From: Clostridium carboxidivorans P7
GTDB lineage: Bacteria > Bacillota > Clostridia > Clostridiales > Clostridiaceae
Length of the DNA: 64,000 nucleotides
Direction: 5' to 3'
Assembly (NCBI RefSeq): GCF_001038625.1
Contig: NZ_CP011803.1
Span: 496,001-560,000 of the forward strand
In this document: one piece after another, positions 34,601 to 44,000 of the stretch
Layout of the letters: each line of letters opens with the position of its first letter
Numbering within the stretch: position 1 is the first letter of the stretch
The notes under the pieces: generated by a model
Told to the model about the DNA's origin: nothing
The model's database searches: none
The model's input: the letters and a program-made list of their open reading frames with translations, nothing else
Made by a program: the position numbers and the translations under genes

Positions 34601-34807
34601 ATGACAGTAGGAACTCAAATGCAGCAGGCAATTGCAGGAATACAAAGTGCTGCTGCTACAATGAAAACATTTGCGCTTGAAACTGAAGATAAATCTGCAA
34701 AACAGGATTTTCAACAAATAGCTAAAAACCTTGATAGTGCTCTCGAGGTTTTAAAGGGAAGACAAGAATATATTGAAGAACAGGAACCTCAATATAAACA
34801 ATGTTAA
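34601..34807 (+). CDS. DUF1657 small protein (second copy)
   Basis: 68 residues, helical, ending EEQEPQYKQC, and clearly related to the protein at 31446-31652 (shared MTV start and EPQYK end). AGAGGTG site. It closes the spoVA-type operon, so the C-D-E core is bracketed by DUF1657 genes. Function unknown. Confidence 0.85.
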   Translation: MTVGTQMQQAIAGIQSAAATMKTFALETEDKSAKQDFQQIAKNLDSALEVLKGRQEYIEEQEPQYKQC

Positions 34808-34814
34808 TTTACAT

Positions 34815-34845
34815 AAAAGCTGAAGGCTTTAGCCCTTCAGCTTTT
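34815..34845 (+). terminator. Terminator of the spoVA operon
   Basis: 12-bp stem AAAAGCTGAAGG / CCTTCAGCTTTT, ending in T. Confidence 0.85.
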
Positions 34846-34951
34846 TATTAAAGTTATTTAGAAATTGGATTATTTTGATGTTGTGCTGTTAAAATCATTA
34901 TGGAATCAATTACAATGTTAAGAAAATTATGTTTACAATAGCACAATAAAC

Positions 34952-34975
34952 CGTTATACTTATAATAACATAACG
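34952..34975 (+). promoter_or_regulatory. Operator-like inverted repeat at a -10 box
   Basis: CGTTAT and ATAACG flank a TATAAT box 140 bases before the ABC importer. A site overlapping a -10 suits a metal-responsive repressor, but the protein is unknown. Nothing else is visible in 34846-35118. Confidence 0.4.
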
Positions 34976-35118
34976 ATTTGTAATAAATCTATACTTTTGT
35001 ATTTTATTTGTTGAAATTTAGAATTAATTAAATAAAGATGTAGTAAATGATTTTGATTAGCAGTATTTTTATGAAAATTTATTATATAAGCAATTATAGT
35101 TGAAAGGGATGAAAGCAA

Positions 35119-36204
35119 GTGTCAGAACCATTAATACTAAATGATACACAGGAAAATTCAAAATTGAAAAATCATGAAAGAAAATTTGAACAAAGAAAAA
35201 CAACTTACCTCATGATCATTATTGCTGTAATGCCTATAGCTGCTATTTTAATTTCATTAACTATTGGGAGATATTCAATATCCTTACCACAATTTTTTAG
35301 TGTTATATCATCAAAAATTTTTGGACATAGTGTAACTCAATCCAATACTATTGAAACAGTGCTTTTCAATGTTAGAGCTCCTAGAATTTTATCAGCATTA
35401 ATGGTTGGAGCAGCTTTATCTGTGTCTGGAGCTACATATCAAGGACTATTTAGAAATCCGATGGTGTCCCCAGATATACTTGGAGCTTCTGCTGGTGCAG
35501 CATTTGGTGCAGCATTTGGAATACTTTTATCATTTAATGCTGTAAGCATACAAATTTCAGCATTTTTATTTGGGCTTCTAGCTGTAATAATAACATATTC
35601 AATAAGCAGCATAATATCAAAGGGTAATAATGTTGCTTTATTATTAGTGCTTACAGGAATTGTTGTTAAAGAGCTATTTACATCTTTTATTTCAATTACA
35701 AAATATGTGGCAGATCCATATGAAAAACTTCCAGTTATAACTTTTTACCTCATGGGTGGATTATCCTCTGTTACCATGAAAGATATCAAAATGTTATTGA
35801 TACCAATGATTATAGGAGTTATACCACTATTCTTACTAAGATGGAGGTTTAATGTTCTCTCATTTGGAGATGAAGAAGCAAAATCTTTAGGTGTTGATAC
35901 TTCAAAGCTAAGATTAATTGCAATTCTTTGTTCAACCTTAATTACAGCAGCGGCTGTATCAATTAGCGGTATGATTGGATGGATAGGACTTGTAATACCT
36001 CATATAGCTAGAATGATTGTGGGTCCTAATTTCAAAGTATTGCTGCCTAGTTCATTACTTATAGGAGGGACTTTTCTTTTGTTAGTTGATGATGTGGCTC
36101 GATGTGCCTTTAGCATAGAAATTCCTTTGGGAATTTTAACATCATTAATAGGAGCTCCTTTTTTTATTTACCTTCTAGTTAAAGGAAGGAGAGGATGGAT
36201 ATGA
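35119..36204 (+). CDS. FecCD-type ABC importer permease
   Basis: Membrane subunit of a BtuC/FecCD importer for iron chelates or corrinoids, 361 residues, about ten membrane segments. Family motifs: FNVRAPRILSALMVGAALSV, SGATYQGLFRNPMVSPDILG, SFGDEEAKSLGVD (contact loop for the ATPase), and MIGWIGLVIPHIARMIVGPN. GTG start behind AAAGGGATG. It overlaps the ATPase gene by four bases (ATGA). Cargo is not readable from the permease. Confidence 0.9.
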   Translation: MSEPLILNDTQENSKLKNHERKFEQRKTTYLMIIIAVMPIAAILISLTIGRYSISLPQFFSVISSKIFGHSVTQSNTIETVLFNVRAPRILSALMVGAALSVSGATYQGLFRNPMVSPDILGASAGAAFGAAFGILLSFNAVSIQISAFLFGLLAVIITYSISSIISKGNNVALLLVLTGIVVKELFTSFISITKYVADPYEKLPVITFYLMGGLSSVTMKDIKMLLIPMIIGVIPLFLLRWRFNVLSFGDEEAKSLGVDTSKLRLIAILCSTLITAAAVSISGMIGWIGLVIPHIARMIVGPNFKVLLPSSLLIGGTFLLLVDDVARCAFSIEIPLGILTSLIGAPFFIYLLVKGRRGWI

Positions 36205-36983
36205 AGTTAGAGATCAAAAATGTAGTTTGTGGTTATGGAAAAAAGGATGTGGTGAATAATATATCCATGAATGTAAGTTCAGGAGAAATATTATGTTTAT
36301 TAGGGCCTAATGGTGTTGGTAAGACTACTTTTTTTAAAACTATATTGGGTTTTTTAAAACTAAAAGGTGGAGAAATATTAGTAGATGGGAAAAACATACA
36401 TAGTTGTTCCAGAAAGCAATTAGCCAAAATTATTGGTTATGTTCCTCAATCACATACTCCTCCATTTCCATTTAAAGTTTTTGATGTGGTATTAATGGGA
36501 AGGACTGCGCATCTTTCAATGTTTTCTTCTCCAAGCAAGGAAGATAGGAAAATTGTAGAAAGGGCTTTAGAGGATTTAAAAATAGATTATTTAAGAGATA
36601 AGATATACACAGAAATAAGTGGTGGGGAAAGGCAAATGGTTCTAATTGCAAGAGCTCTTGCTCAAGATCCTAAGATACTTATAATGGATGAACCAACTTC
36701 AAATTTAGATTTTGGAAATCAGATCAGGGTGTTAGAACAGATAAATAAACTTTCAGAGAGAGGTCTAGCAATTATTATGACTTCACATTATCCCAATCAT
36801 GCTTTCTTATGTTCTACAAAAGTAGCATTTATGCAAAAAAGTAATGTGTTTACAGTAGGTACTGTTGACGAAGTTGTGACAGAAGATAATCTTAAAGAAG
36901 CATATGGTATTAATGTAAAAATAATAAATACAGTTAATTCTAATGGCAATAAAATAAAGGCTTGTATTCCTATGATCAATTGA
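36201..36983 (+). CDS. ABC importer ATP-binding protein (FepC/BtuD type)
   Basis: 260-residue ATPase with Walker A GPNGVGKTT, signature SGGERQMVLIARAL, Walker B ILIMDEPTSNLD and the switch His in MTSHYPNH. The ATG at 36201 lies nine bases from GGAAGGAG; an ATG at 36195 is too close. Works with the permease before it and the binding lipoprotein at 37557. Confidence 0.92.
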   Translation: MKLEIKNVVCGYGKKDVVNNISMNVSSGEILCLLGPNGVGKTTFFKTILGFLKLKGGEILVDGKNIHSCSRKQLAKIIGYVPQSHTPPFPFKVFDVVLMGRTAHLSMFSSPSKEDRKIVERALEDLKIDYLRDKIYTEISGGERQMVLIARALAQDPKILIMDEPTSNLDFGNQIRVLEQINKLSERGLAIIMTSHYPNHAFLCSTKVAFMQKSNVFTVGTVDEVVTEDNLKEAYGINVKIINTVNSNGNKIKACIPMIN

Positions 36984-37012
36984 TTTTAATAGAGAAAGGG
37001 GATTAATATATT

Positions 37013-37543
37013 ATGAAAAAGATTTTCTTTACTGGTGAAAGAGGAGTAGGAAAATCTACATTGCTAAAAAAGATTATTAAAAATGTGGATTGTTCCATAG
37101 GTGGTTTTATTCAAGAAAAAGAATTTATAGGAGAAACTAAAAAGTTTAAAGTAAATTCACTTTATAATTTAGAAGAAAGTTATACCATTGGAGTTTATGA
37201 TGCAGATAAGCATGAACTACATTCAGATATGAATATGTTTAATGTTATATCTCAAGACGTACTGTTAAAAAGCTTAGACAATAGGGAATTAATAGTATTA
37301 GATGAATTGGGATTTATGGAAGAAAAAGCTCCATTATTCAAAGATACTGTTTTTAAAATACTTAATAGTGGTAAGCCTGTTATAGGAGTATTAAAGGAAT
37401 GTGATGGAAACTTTGTACAGAAAATAGCAAGGAGAGAAGATGTACAAGTATTTAAAATTGATGAAAGTAATAGAGATTCAATGGAAGATGAAATTTTTAA
37501 AATTCTGCAAAAAAATAATGTAAAGTTAAAGAAAAAATTATAG
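37013..37543 (+). CDS. THEP1-type nucleoside triphosphatase in ABC operon
   Basis: 176-residue P-loop protein: Walker A FTGERGVGKSTLLKK, GGFIQEKEF, and Walker B LIVLDELGFME. This matches the NTPase_1/THEP1 family, which hydrolyses NTPs in vitro with unknown biological role. It sits between the ATPase and the binding protein of an importer, 29 bases and 13 bases from its neighbours, so it is surely co-transcribed. A role in handling the imported cofactor or nucleotide-loaded ligand is speculation. Confidence 0.8.
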   Translation: MKKIFFTGERGVGKSTLLKKIIKNVDCSIGGFIQEKEFIGETKKFKVNSLYNLEESYTIGVYDADKHELHSDMNMFNVISQDVLLKSLDNRELIVLDELGFMEEKAPLFKDTVFKILNSGKPVIGVLKECDGNFVQKIARREDVQVFKIDESNRDSMEDEIFKILQKNNVKLKKKL

Positions 37544-37556
37544 GGGGGATAAAAAA

Positions 37557-38588
37557 ATGAAAAAAATAGCTAAATTTTTAATTTTAGTACTAATTGTATG
37601 TACTTTTGGAGCCTGCAGCAAAAACTCAACAGCTACGCAAAGTACAAATAGTGCAGATAGCAATAAAAAAATTACTGTCACTGATGGAATGAAAAGAAAA
37701 GTAGAGTTGTCCAAGCCTGCTGAAAAAGTATTAACTAACTATCCTATAGCAGTTCAAATACTATGTGCTTTGAATAAGCAAGATAATATTTTAGGTGCAG
37801 ATGGAAATGCTATAAAGAATCCTCTAACTTTTTCACCAAAGGCAGGTTCAAGCAAGACAGCTGCTAGTAATGATATAAATGTGGAACAAGTAATAGCTGC
37901 TAAACCAGATCTTGTTATCATATATAAAAAGAACAAAGAAATTGTACCAAAATTAGAGAAGTCTAATATTAAAGTTTTTGTTATAAGTGCAGAGAACCTT
38001 GATGAATTAAAATCTACTGTGAAAGATTTAGGAATACTTACTGGTAAAGAAAAGAAATCAGAAGAATTTATGGATTATTATACTAAAAAGTTAGATTCTA
38101 TTAGCAACAAACTTAAAGCTGTAGATCAAAAAAATAAACCTAAAGTGTACATGGCAGGGGGAAGTATGTATTCAACTCCAGGAAAGAATATGTTCCAAAA
38201 TTCATTAATTGAGTTAGCTGGAGGAATAAATGTGGCTGGTTCTTTAAGCAGCAATAAATGGTGTGATATATCTGCAGAACAGCTAATTGGTTGGAATCCT
38301 GATATAATAGTTCTTACACAATATTCTGGAGTAAAGCCACAAGATGTACTTAATAATGCTGCTTTAAAAGATGTGAATGCTGTAAAAAATAAAAAAGTTT
38401 ATTTAATACCTTCAAAAATAAGTGCTTGGGATATGCCTTGCCCACAGACAATGTTAGGAATAATGTGGTTAACTATAAAGGCCAATCCTGAAGTATTTAA
38501 AGATACAAATATAACAAAAGAAGTGGATGATTTTTATCAACAATTTTATGGCACTACTTATACAAAACTTGGTGGTACTTTAGATTAA
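37557..38588 (+). CDS. ABC importer substrate-binding lipoprotein
   Basis: 343-residue lipoprotein (LIVCTFGACS, lipid Cys20) of the BtuF/FepB class. Two lobes are joined by a long helix. Typical stretches: ITVTDGMKRKVELSKPAEKV, AAKPDLVIIYKKNK, STPGKNMFQNSLIELAGGIN, ISAEQLIGWNPDIIVLTQYS and DMPCPQTMLGIMWL. The family binds iron siderophores, haem, cobalamin or molybdate/tungstate; which one cannot be decided here. It closes the operon. Confidence 0.9.
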   Translation: MKKIAKFLILVLIVCTFGACSKNSTATQSTNSADSNKKITVTDGMKRKVELSKPAEKVLTNYPIAVQILCALNKQDNILGADGNAIKNPLTFSPKAGSSKTAASNDINVEQVIAAKPDLVIIYKKNKEIVPKLEKSNIKVFVISAENLDELKSTVKDLGILTGKEKKSEEFMDYYTKKLDSISNKLKAVDQKNKPKVYMAGGSMYSTPGKNMFQNSLIELAGGINVAGSLSSNKWCDISAEQLIGWNPDIIVLTQYSGVKPQDVLNNAALKDVNAVKNKKVYLIPSKISAWDMPCPQTMLGIMWLTIKANPEVFKDTNITKEVDDFYQQFYGTTYTKLGGTLD

Positions 38589-38759
38589 TTGGATAAAAAA
38601 TACCTCTCTGGCAATAATATTATGTGAAAAGCCAAATTATGATATAATTGATTTTGAAACTATTTTAAATGAAATTTTTAAATTTGGTTACTTTAGTGTA
38701 TAATTGGACAAGTAACTTGTGAAAATGAATATTTAAGCATTAAGACAGAGAGGTTTTTT

Positions 38760-41087
38760 ATGAGTAAAGCTTTATTTATTACAGAAAAGCCATCAGTGGC
38801 TATGGAATATGTTAAACTTTTAAATGTAAAAGGTACCAAAAGAGATGGATATATAGAATCAGACAAAGCCGTGTTTTCATGGTGTGTGGGACATATGGTA
38901 ACTATGAGTTATCCAGAAGCCTATGATCCTAATTTAAAAAGATGGTCCTTAGATACTTTACCTTTTTTACCTAAGGAATATAAATATGAAATTATTCCAG
39001 CAGTATCAAAGCAGTTCAATGTAGTTAGTGGATTATTAAAAAGAGAAGATATAAATACAATATATGTATGTACCGACTCAGGAAGAGAAGGAGAGTACAT
39101 TTATAGACTTGTAGATCAAATGGTAGGGGTACAAGGTAAGGAAAAGAAGAGAGTGTGGATTGACTCTCAAACAGAAGAAGAGATACGCAGAGGTATAAAA
39201 GAAGCAAAGGATATTTCAGAATATGATTCATTGGCTGATTCAGCATATTTAAGAGCTAAAGAAGATTATCTTTTGGGAATAAATTTTTCTAGACTTTTAA
39301 CTCTTAAATATGGAAAAACTGTGGCTAATGCTACTGGAGATAAATTGGTGGTAATTGCAGTAGGTAGAGTTATGAGCTGTGTTCTTGGAATGATTGTAGA
39401 TAGAGAACGAGAGATAAGATCCTTTGTAAAGACACCTTTTTATAAGATTTTAGGAAGCTTTGATGGCAATTCCAGCGGAGAATATGAAGAAGAAATGGTC
39501 TATGAGGGTGAATGGAAATCTGTAGAAGGTTCTAAATATAAGGATTCACCTCTTTTATATAATGAAGGTGGTTTTAAGAAAAGAGAAGATGCTGAAAAGT
39601 TTATAGAAGAAATAGGTGAGAAAATTTTTGAGCAGGAGCCTGTTATAGAGAATATAAAAAAGACTGTAGAAAGTAAAAATGCTCCTTTGCTTTTTAATTT
39701 AGCAGAACTCCAAAATGAGTGTTCAAAGAAGTTTAAAATAAGTCCTGAAGAAACCTTAAATAAAATTCAATCCTTATATGAAAAAAAGCTACTTACATAC
39801 CCAAGAACAGATGCTAGAGTTTTGTCTAAAGCTGTAGCAAAGGAAATAGATAAAAATATAAGAAAGCTTTTAAAATACGATGGTGATAAAGAAATAAAAG
39901 GTATAGCGGAAAATATATTGAATAATAAATGGTATTCAAATTTGGAAAAAACTAAGTATGTAAATGATAGCAAAATAACAGACCATTATGCTATTATACC
40001 AACAGGAGAAGGTCTTCAAAGTTATAATGGTCTCACAGATTTGGAGAAAAAGGTATATAACTTAGTACTTAGAAGATTTTTGGCTATATTTTATCCTCCA
40101 GCCAAATATAATAAAATTGCCATTACAACTCAAGCTGGTGGCGAAAGATTTTTTACTACAGATAAGGTTTGTGTAGAAGAAGGATACCTTAATGTATTAA
40201 AAGAGTATAAAAAGAATAAGGAAGAAAAGAACTTAAAGTTTTTAAGCAAACTTAAAAAAGGACAAATAGTAGATGTAGTTGACATGGAAGTAAAGGAAGG
40301 GGAAACTTCACCTCCTAAAAGATACACTTCAGGATCAATAATTATTGCTATGGAAAATGCAGGTAAGCTTATTGAAGATGAAGAACTTAGAGAACAGATA
40401 AAAGGAGCTGGGATAGGAACTTCTGCAACACGAGCTGAAATATTAAAGAAGTTAGAAAAAATAGGTTATATTATGTCTGACAAGAAAACTCAAGTTATAT
40501 CTCCAACTCAAAAGGGAGAAATGATATATGAGGTTATAATAAATTCTATACCTACACTGCTTAATCCCACACTTACAGCCAGCTGGGAAAAGGGATTAAA
40601 AATGGTGTATGGAAAGGAAATAGAACCTGATCTATTTATGAAAAAGCTAGAAGATTACACTAAGCTTAATGTAAAAAAGGTTATGGATAGAATGAATATG
40701 GGAGATATGCATGGCTTTTTTGAAGAAGTTAAGGGCAAAAATAGTAATGGAGTAAAAGCTAAAAGTTCTTCTAAAAGCAAAAAAAACTCAAATACAGATA
40801 AAAGTGAAAATGGAGCTAGAGAATCATTAGGTTTATGTCCTATATGTAAAACAGGTGATATTGTAAAGAATAGTAAGGGATATGGCTGCAATAATTGGCA
40901 AAGTGGATGTAAGTTTTTTGTATCAGAAATTTGTGGAAAAAAGATACCTGTTGAACAAATTAAAAATTTAATGAGTCATGGAAAAACAGATATTATAACT
41001 GGCTTTAAATCAAAAAAAGGCAATGAATTTAATGCAAGACTGATAATAAAGGGAGGAAAAATAGAACTTTCCTTTGAAAATTCATAA
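38760..41087 (+). CDS. topB: DNA topoisomerase III
   Basis: Type IA topoisomerase of 775 residues that decatenates DNA. Toprim domain at 1-140 (FITEKPSVAMEYVKLL, CTDSGREGEYIYRLVDQM). The catalytic Tyr347 lies in LLTYPRTDAR. Further core motifs are GIGTSATRAEILKKLEKIGY and SWEKGL. The C-terminal region has a CPICKTGDIV zinc-ribbon-like and Toprim-associated segment. It is encoded alone, behind the importer and a 171-base gap; ribosome site GAGAGG. Chromosomal in context, although many relatives ride on mobile elements. Confidence 0.92.
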   Translation: MSKALFITEKPSVAMEYVKLLNVKGTKRDGYIESDKAVFSWCVGHMVTMSYPEAYDPNLKRWSLDTLPFLPKEYKYEIIPAVSKQFNVVSGLLKREDINTIYVCTDSGREGEYIYRLVDQMVGVQGKEKKRVWIDSQTEEEIRRGIKEAKDISEYDSLADSAYLRAKEDYLLGINFSRLLTLKYGKTVANATGDKLVVIAVGRVMSCVLGMIVDREREIRSFVKTPFYKILGSFDGNSSGEYEEEMVYEGEWKSVEGSKYKDSPLLYNEGGFKKREDAEKFIEEIGEKIFEQEPVIENIKKTVESKNAPLLFNLAELQNECSKKFKISPEETLNKIQSLYEKKLLTYPRTDARVLSKAVAKEIDKNIRKLLKYDGDKEIKGIAENILNNKWYSNLEKTKYVNDSKITDHYAIIPTGEGLQSYNGLTDLEKKVYNLVLRRFLAIFYPPAKYNKIAITTQAGGERFFTTDKVCVEEGYLNVLKEYKKNKEEKNLKFLSKLKKGQIVDVVDMEVKEGETSPPKRYTSGSIIIAMENAGKLIEDEELREQIKGAGIGTSATRAEILKKLEKIGYIMSDKKTQVISPTQKGEMIYEVIINSIPTLLNPTLTASWEKGLKMVYGKEIEPDLFMKKLEDYTKLNVKKVMDRMNMGDMHGFFEEVKGKNSNGVKAKSSSKSKKNSNTDKSENGARESLGLCPICKTGDIVKNSKGYGCNNWQSGCKFFVSEICGKKIPVEQIKNLMSHGKTDIITGFKSKKGNEFNARLIIKGGKIELSFENS

Positions 41088-41099
41088 ATAAATTAAAAG

Positions 41100-41125
41100 A
41101 TCATGCTAGGTGAATCCAGCATGAT
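41100..41125. terminator. Shared terminator of topB and the ABC exporter
   Basis: ATCATGCT / AGCATGAT stem between convergent genes, with T-rich flank on the plus side. Confidence 0.75.
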
Positions 41126-41129
41126 TTTT

Positions 41130-41981
41130 TTATCCAATATCTTTTTTTGCAAAGCTTTTAACGCTTATAAATATAAAAAATACTAAGTATATGCATACAT
41201 AAAACATCATATATAAACTTGGTGTGGTGGATTTTTCTGTCATACTAAAGCCTGATAGAAGGTTAAAGGAGCCTAAAGAAGTAAAAATAGCAGAAATCAT
41301 TTTTCTATAAATGACTTCAAAGGGAGAAATTAAGCTTGAAATTATTCCAATGGTGGAAAGAGAGTCATTTTTTGTATATGCTCCTAATTGTTCCATCACT
41401 CCACCAATTAGTCCAAGTATATAGAGAGACATTATTAATATTCCATTATTTAAGGTTTTAAATTTAGTACTTCCATAAAGAGATACTGATAATATGGTTA
41501 AAGGCTGTAAAATAAAAAACAGGAATCCCTTAACTAAAGCACCTATTCCAAAGGCTTCTATAATAGATATTTTACTTACAGTGGAAATAATAATTACTGC
41601 TATGTAAAGGACAATGCTGTATAAAATAATTAGAATAGCTGTTCCTAAGTATTTTCCAAGTATATACTCACTTCTTCTAATTGGTTTTGTTAAAATGGTT
41701 AAAATTGTCCCATTTTCTATTTCGGAAGAAACAGTTCCTATAGACAGCATTATGGTTAGAAAACCTAAAAGCATGCTGGAAAAATAGAAGCCAACTATAG
41801 AAATAGTTGAAGAAAGATTTACAACCATATCTATCATGCCATTGTTTTGATGTAGATTCTTACCTATAAATCTAAAAATAATAGTTAAAAGAATAAGATA
41901 TATTATAGTTAATATGCCTATAAAATGAAAAATTTTCTTCCTATAAATTTCTTTAAAAGTAGATTGAGCAATTGTAAGCAT
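41130..41981 (-). CDS. ABC-2 type exporter permease
   Basis: 283 residues with six membrane segments. The N-terminal cytoplasmic signature is AQSTFKEIYRKKIFHFIGIL, with GTVSSEIENGTILTILTKPI before the second pair, as in ABC-2 permeases of the NosY/antibiotic resistance type. It follows its ATPase gene by one base overlap. Regulated with the ECF sigma unit upstream. The substrate is unknown; a cell-envelope stress or peptide-resistance role is plausible. Confidence 0.85.
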   Translation of the reverse strand: MLTIAQSTFKEIYRKKIFHFIGILTIIYLILLTIIFRFIGKNLHQNNGMIDMVVNLSSTISIVGFYFSSMLLGFLTIMLSIGTVSSEIENGTILTILTKPIRRSEYILGKYLGTAILIILYSIVLYIAVIIISTVSKISIIEAFGIGALVKGFLFFILQPLTILSVSLYGSTKFKTLNNGILIMSLYILGLIGGVMEQLGAYTKNDSLSTIGIISSLISPFEVIYRKMISAIFTSLGSFNLLSGFSMTEKSTTPSLYMMFYVCIYLVFFIFISVKSFAKKDIG

Positions 41982-42886
41982 TAATTTTGACCTCCTTCAA
42001 CAAGCTTTATAAACAGGTCTTCAAGACTATCTCTGTGTGGAGTAAGTCCATATAGCTTTCCGCCGCCTGATATAATTAATGATGCAATTTGGTGTATTTC
42101 AGCATCTTCCTTTACATGCATCTTGATGTTTTTTCCATTAAAAGTTAAATCTTCATCAAACTTTTCAAGCTTATTTAAAATTTCATTATTTATATCTTCT
42201 ACATGAATATCCAGAATAGTATTTCCTTCTAAAAGATCATTCATTTTTCCTTGTTTTATAATATTTCCCTTGCTGATAATGGCAGCGCTATCACAAATCA
42301 TTTCTACTTCACTTAAAAGATGACTGTTTAAAAATACAGTTTTATCCATACTCTTTAATTTTAACATAATGTCTCTAACTTCTTTTCTGCCTATGGGATC
42401 TAGAGCGGAGGTAGGTTCATCTAAAAAAAGAAGCTTTGGGTCGCAAAGAAGAGCACTGGCAATTCCTATTCTCTGCTGCATTCCTTTACTATAAGTACCT
42501 ATTTTACTTCTTTCAGCACCCTTTAAATTAACAATTTCAAGAACTTCTTCTATTTTTGCAGAAGAAGTTTTTTTGTCAAGCTTGTATAATGAAGAATGGA
42601 AGGACAGGAGATCCAATCCTGTCATCCATTCTTGATATTTAAAAAGTTCTGGCAAGTAGCCTATCCTTTTTCTTGTTTCCATGTCTCCAATAGGTTTACC
42701 CAGTATCTGTGCAGTACCTGAAGTTGGAAATAATAATCCTACAACGGTCTTTATAAAGGTGCTTTTTCCCGCGCCATTAGGACCTAAAAATCCATAAATT
42801 TCGCCTTCAGCTGCAGATATATTTATATTCCTGCATCCTTTGTTATTTTCATATATTTTAGAAAGATTTTCAGTTTCAATTACCAA
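41981..42886 (-). CDS. ABC exporter ATP-binding protein
   Basis: 301-residue ATPase: Walker A GPNGAGKST, signature YSKGMQQRIGIASALL, Walker B LLFLDEPTSALDPIGR, switch His in LNSHLLSE. The C-terminal 80 residues are the extension typical of DrrA-like exporters. The TTG at 42886 has GAGGTG at a good distance; a GTG at 42895 overlaps that site and the anti-sigma stop codon. Drives the permease at 41130-41981. Confidence 0.9.
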   Translation of the reverse strand: MVIETENLSKIYENNKGCRNINISAAEGEIYGFLGPNGAGKSTFIKTVVGLLFPTSGTAQILGKPIGDMETRKRIGYLPELFKYQEWMTGLDLLSFHSSLYKLDKKTSSAKIEEVLEIVNLKGAERSKIGTYSKGMQQRIGIASALLCDPKLLFLDEPTSALDPIGRKEVRDIMLKLKSMDKTVFLNSHLLSEVEMICDSAAIISKGNIIKQGKMNDLLEGNTILDIHVEDINNEILNKLEKFDEDLTFNGKNIKMHVKEDAEIHQIASLIISGGGKLYGLTPHRDSLEDLFIKLVEGGQN

Positions 42887-42891
42887 ATTTA

Positions 42892-43998
42892 TCACCTCAT
42901 AGATTTTGCAATTTCTATTAGTTCATTTTTATCTGCATTACCATCAATGCTGATTAAAATATCATCCTTAAGCATTAAAATATAGGAATGTCTTGATTTA
43001 TTGTCATTCTTACTAGTATCGAAGCATCCAATAGCTTTCATTCCATTTATAGTCATTTCTTCAGATTTATTTCCCACATTAGGAACATACAAGGTACTTT
43101 TCCAATCTTTCATTGATTTTAATTGCTTTTGCATATCATATGGAAGTACAGAAAGATCTGAAATAGCATTAAATATTTCATCCACATTTGCACCATCAGG
43201 TGCAATAATTTCTGGCATTTTACTTTCTGATACAGCTATACGGTTACTATTTGTAGGATCTTCATACAAAATGCTTAATGTTCCACCTGTATTCAAAGAA
43301 AAAGTTTTTCCATCTAAGTTTTTAGGAAACAGCTTTTTTCCTCCTAAGGATTTAAGAAGTTGATTTATATTTTCAATATTTAGTGTGAAATCACATTTTG
43401 AAGGTTTATTTATGAAAACATTTTTTGTATTTTTTGATGGCATATTTTTAGGATATAGTATTGTAAATGGCAATGCTTTTTTGGCTTCATCGATGGTTAC
43501 AGTTTTTTGTTCACCGCCTTGGTATTTTACTTTACCTATTTTATCAATATTAATATCTGATTTATTCTTCTCAAGCTCACTTTTAAGCTTTTCAACATCA
43601 TCCAATGAAATATTTACACTTTTAATATCATTTGCTCTAAAAATTGAAACTGCATTAATAACTGCTGCTCTTATAGGTTGAACTGAAACACAAGTTGTTA
43701 TAGCAAGAGCAACACAAGCAGCTGCTGTTACCTTTTTATATCTTTTCATAATCTTAGATTCTCCTTTTCTATTTTTCATTTTAATATCCATATTTGCTGG
43801 TTTTATAGGGGTTATATTAAAATCCTTTTTATAATCCTTAAGCTTATCCATGGTAAAGCTGTTTACAGATTTTAATTCTTTATAAATTTCTTTACATTTT
43901 TCACATTGAAAAAGATGCATTTCTACTTCTTTCATTTCAATATCATTAAGTTCTTCATCAATGTATGCTTGAATAATTCCTTCATTTAGACACTTCAT
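42892..43998 (-). CDS. Membrane anti-sigma factor with zinc finger
   Basis: 368 residues. N-terminal zf-HC2 motif (AYIDEELNDIEMKEVEMHLF then QCEKC) holds the sigma factor. One membrane segment follows at about 90-110 (VTAAACVALAITTCV). The outer part has a DUF4367-like domain (LPFTILYPKNMPS and PYDMQKQL), which probably senses the envelope signal. It begins just after the sigma gene, as is standard for ECF pairs. Confidence 0.85.
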   Translation of the reverse strand: MKCLNEGIIQAYIDEELNDIEMKEVEMHLFQCEKCKEIYKELKSVNSFTMDKLKDYKKDFNITPIKPANMDIKMKNRKGESKIMKRYKKVTAAACVALAITTCVSVQPIRAAVINAVSIFRANDIKSVNISLDDVEKLKSELEKNKSDINIDKIGKVKYQGGEQKTVTIDEAKKALPFTILYPKNMPSKNTKNVFINKPSKCDFTLNIENINQLLKSLGGKKLFPKNLDGKTFSLNTGGTLSILYEDPTNSNRIAVSESKMPEIIAPDGANVDEIFNAISDLSVLPYDMQKQLKSMKDWKSTLYVPNVGNKSEEMTINGMKAIGCFDTSKNDNKSRHSYILMLKDDILISIDGNADKNELIEIAKSMR

Positions 43999-44000
43999 TT

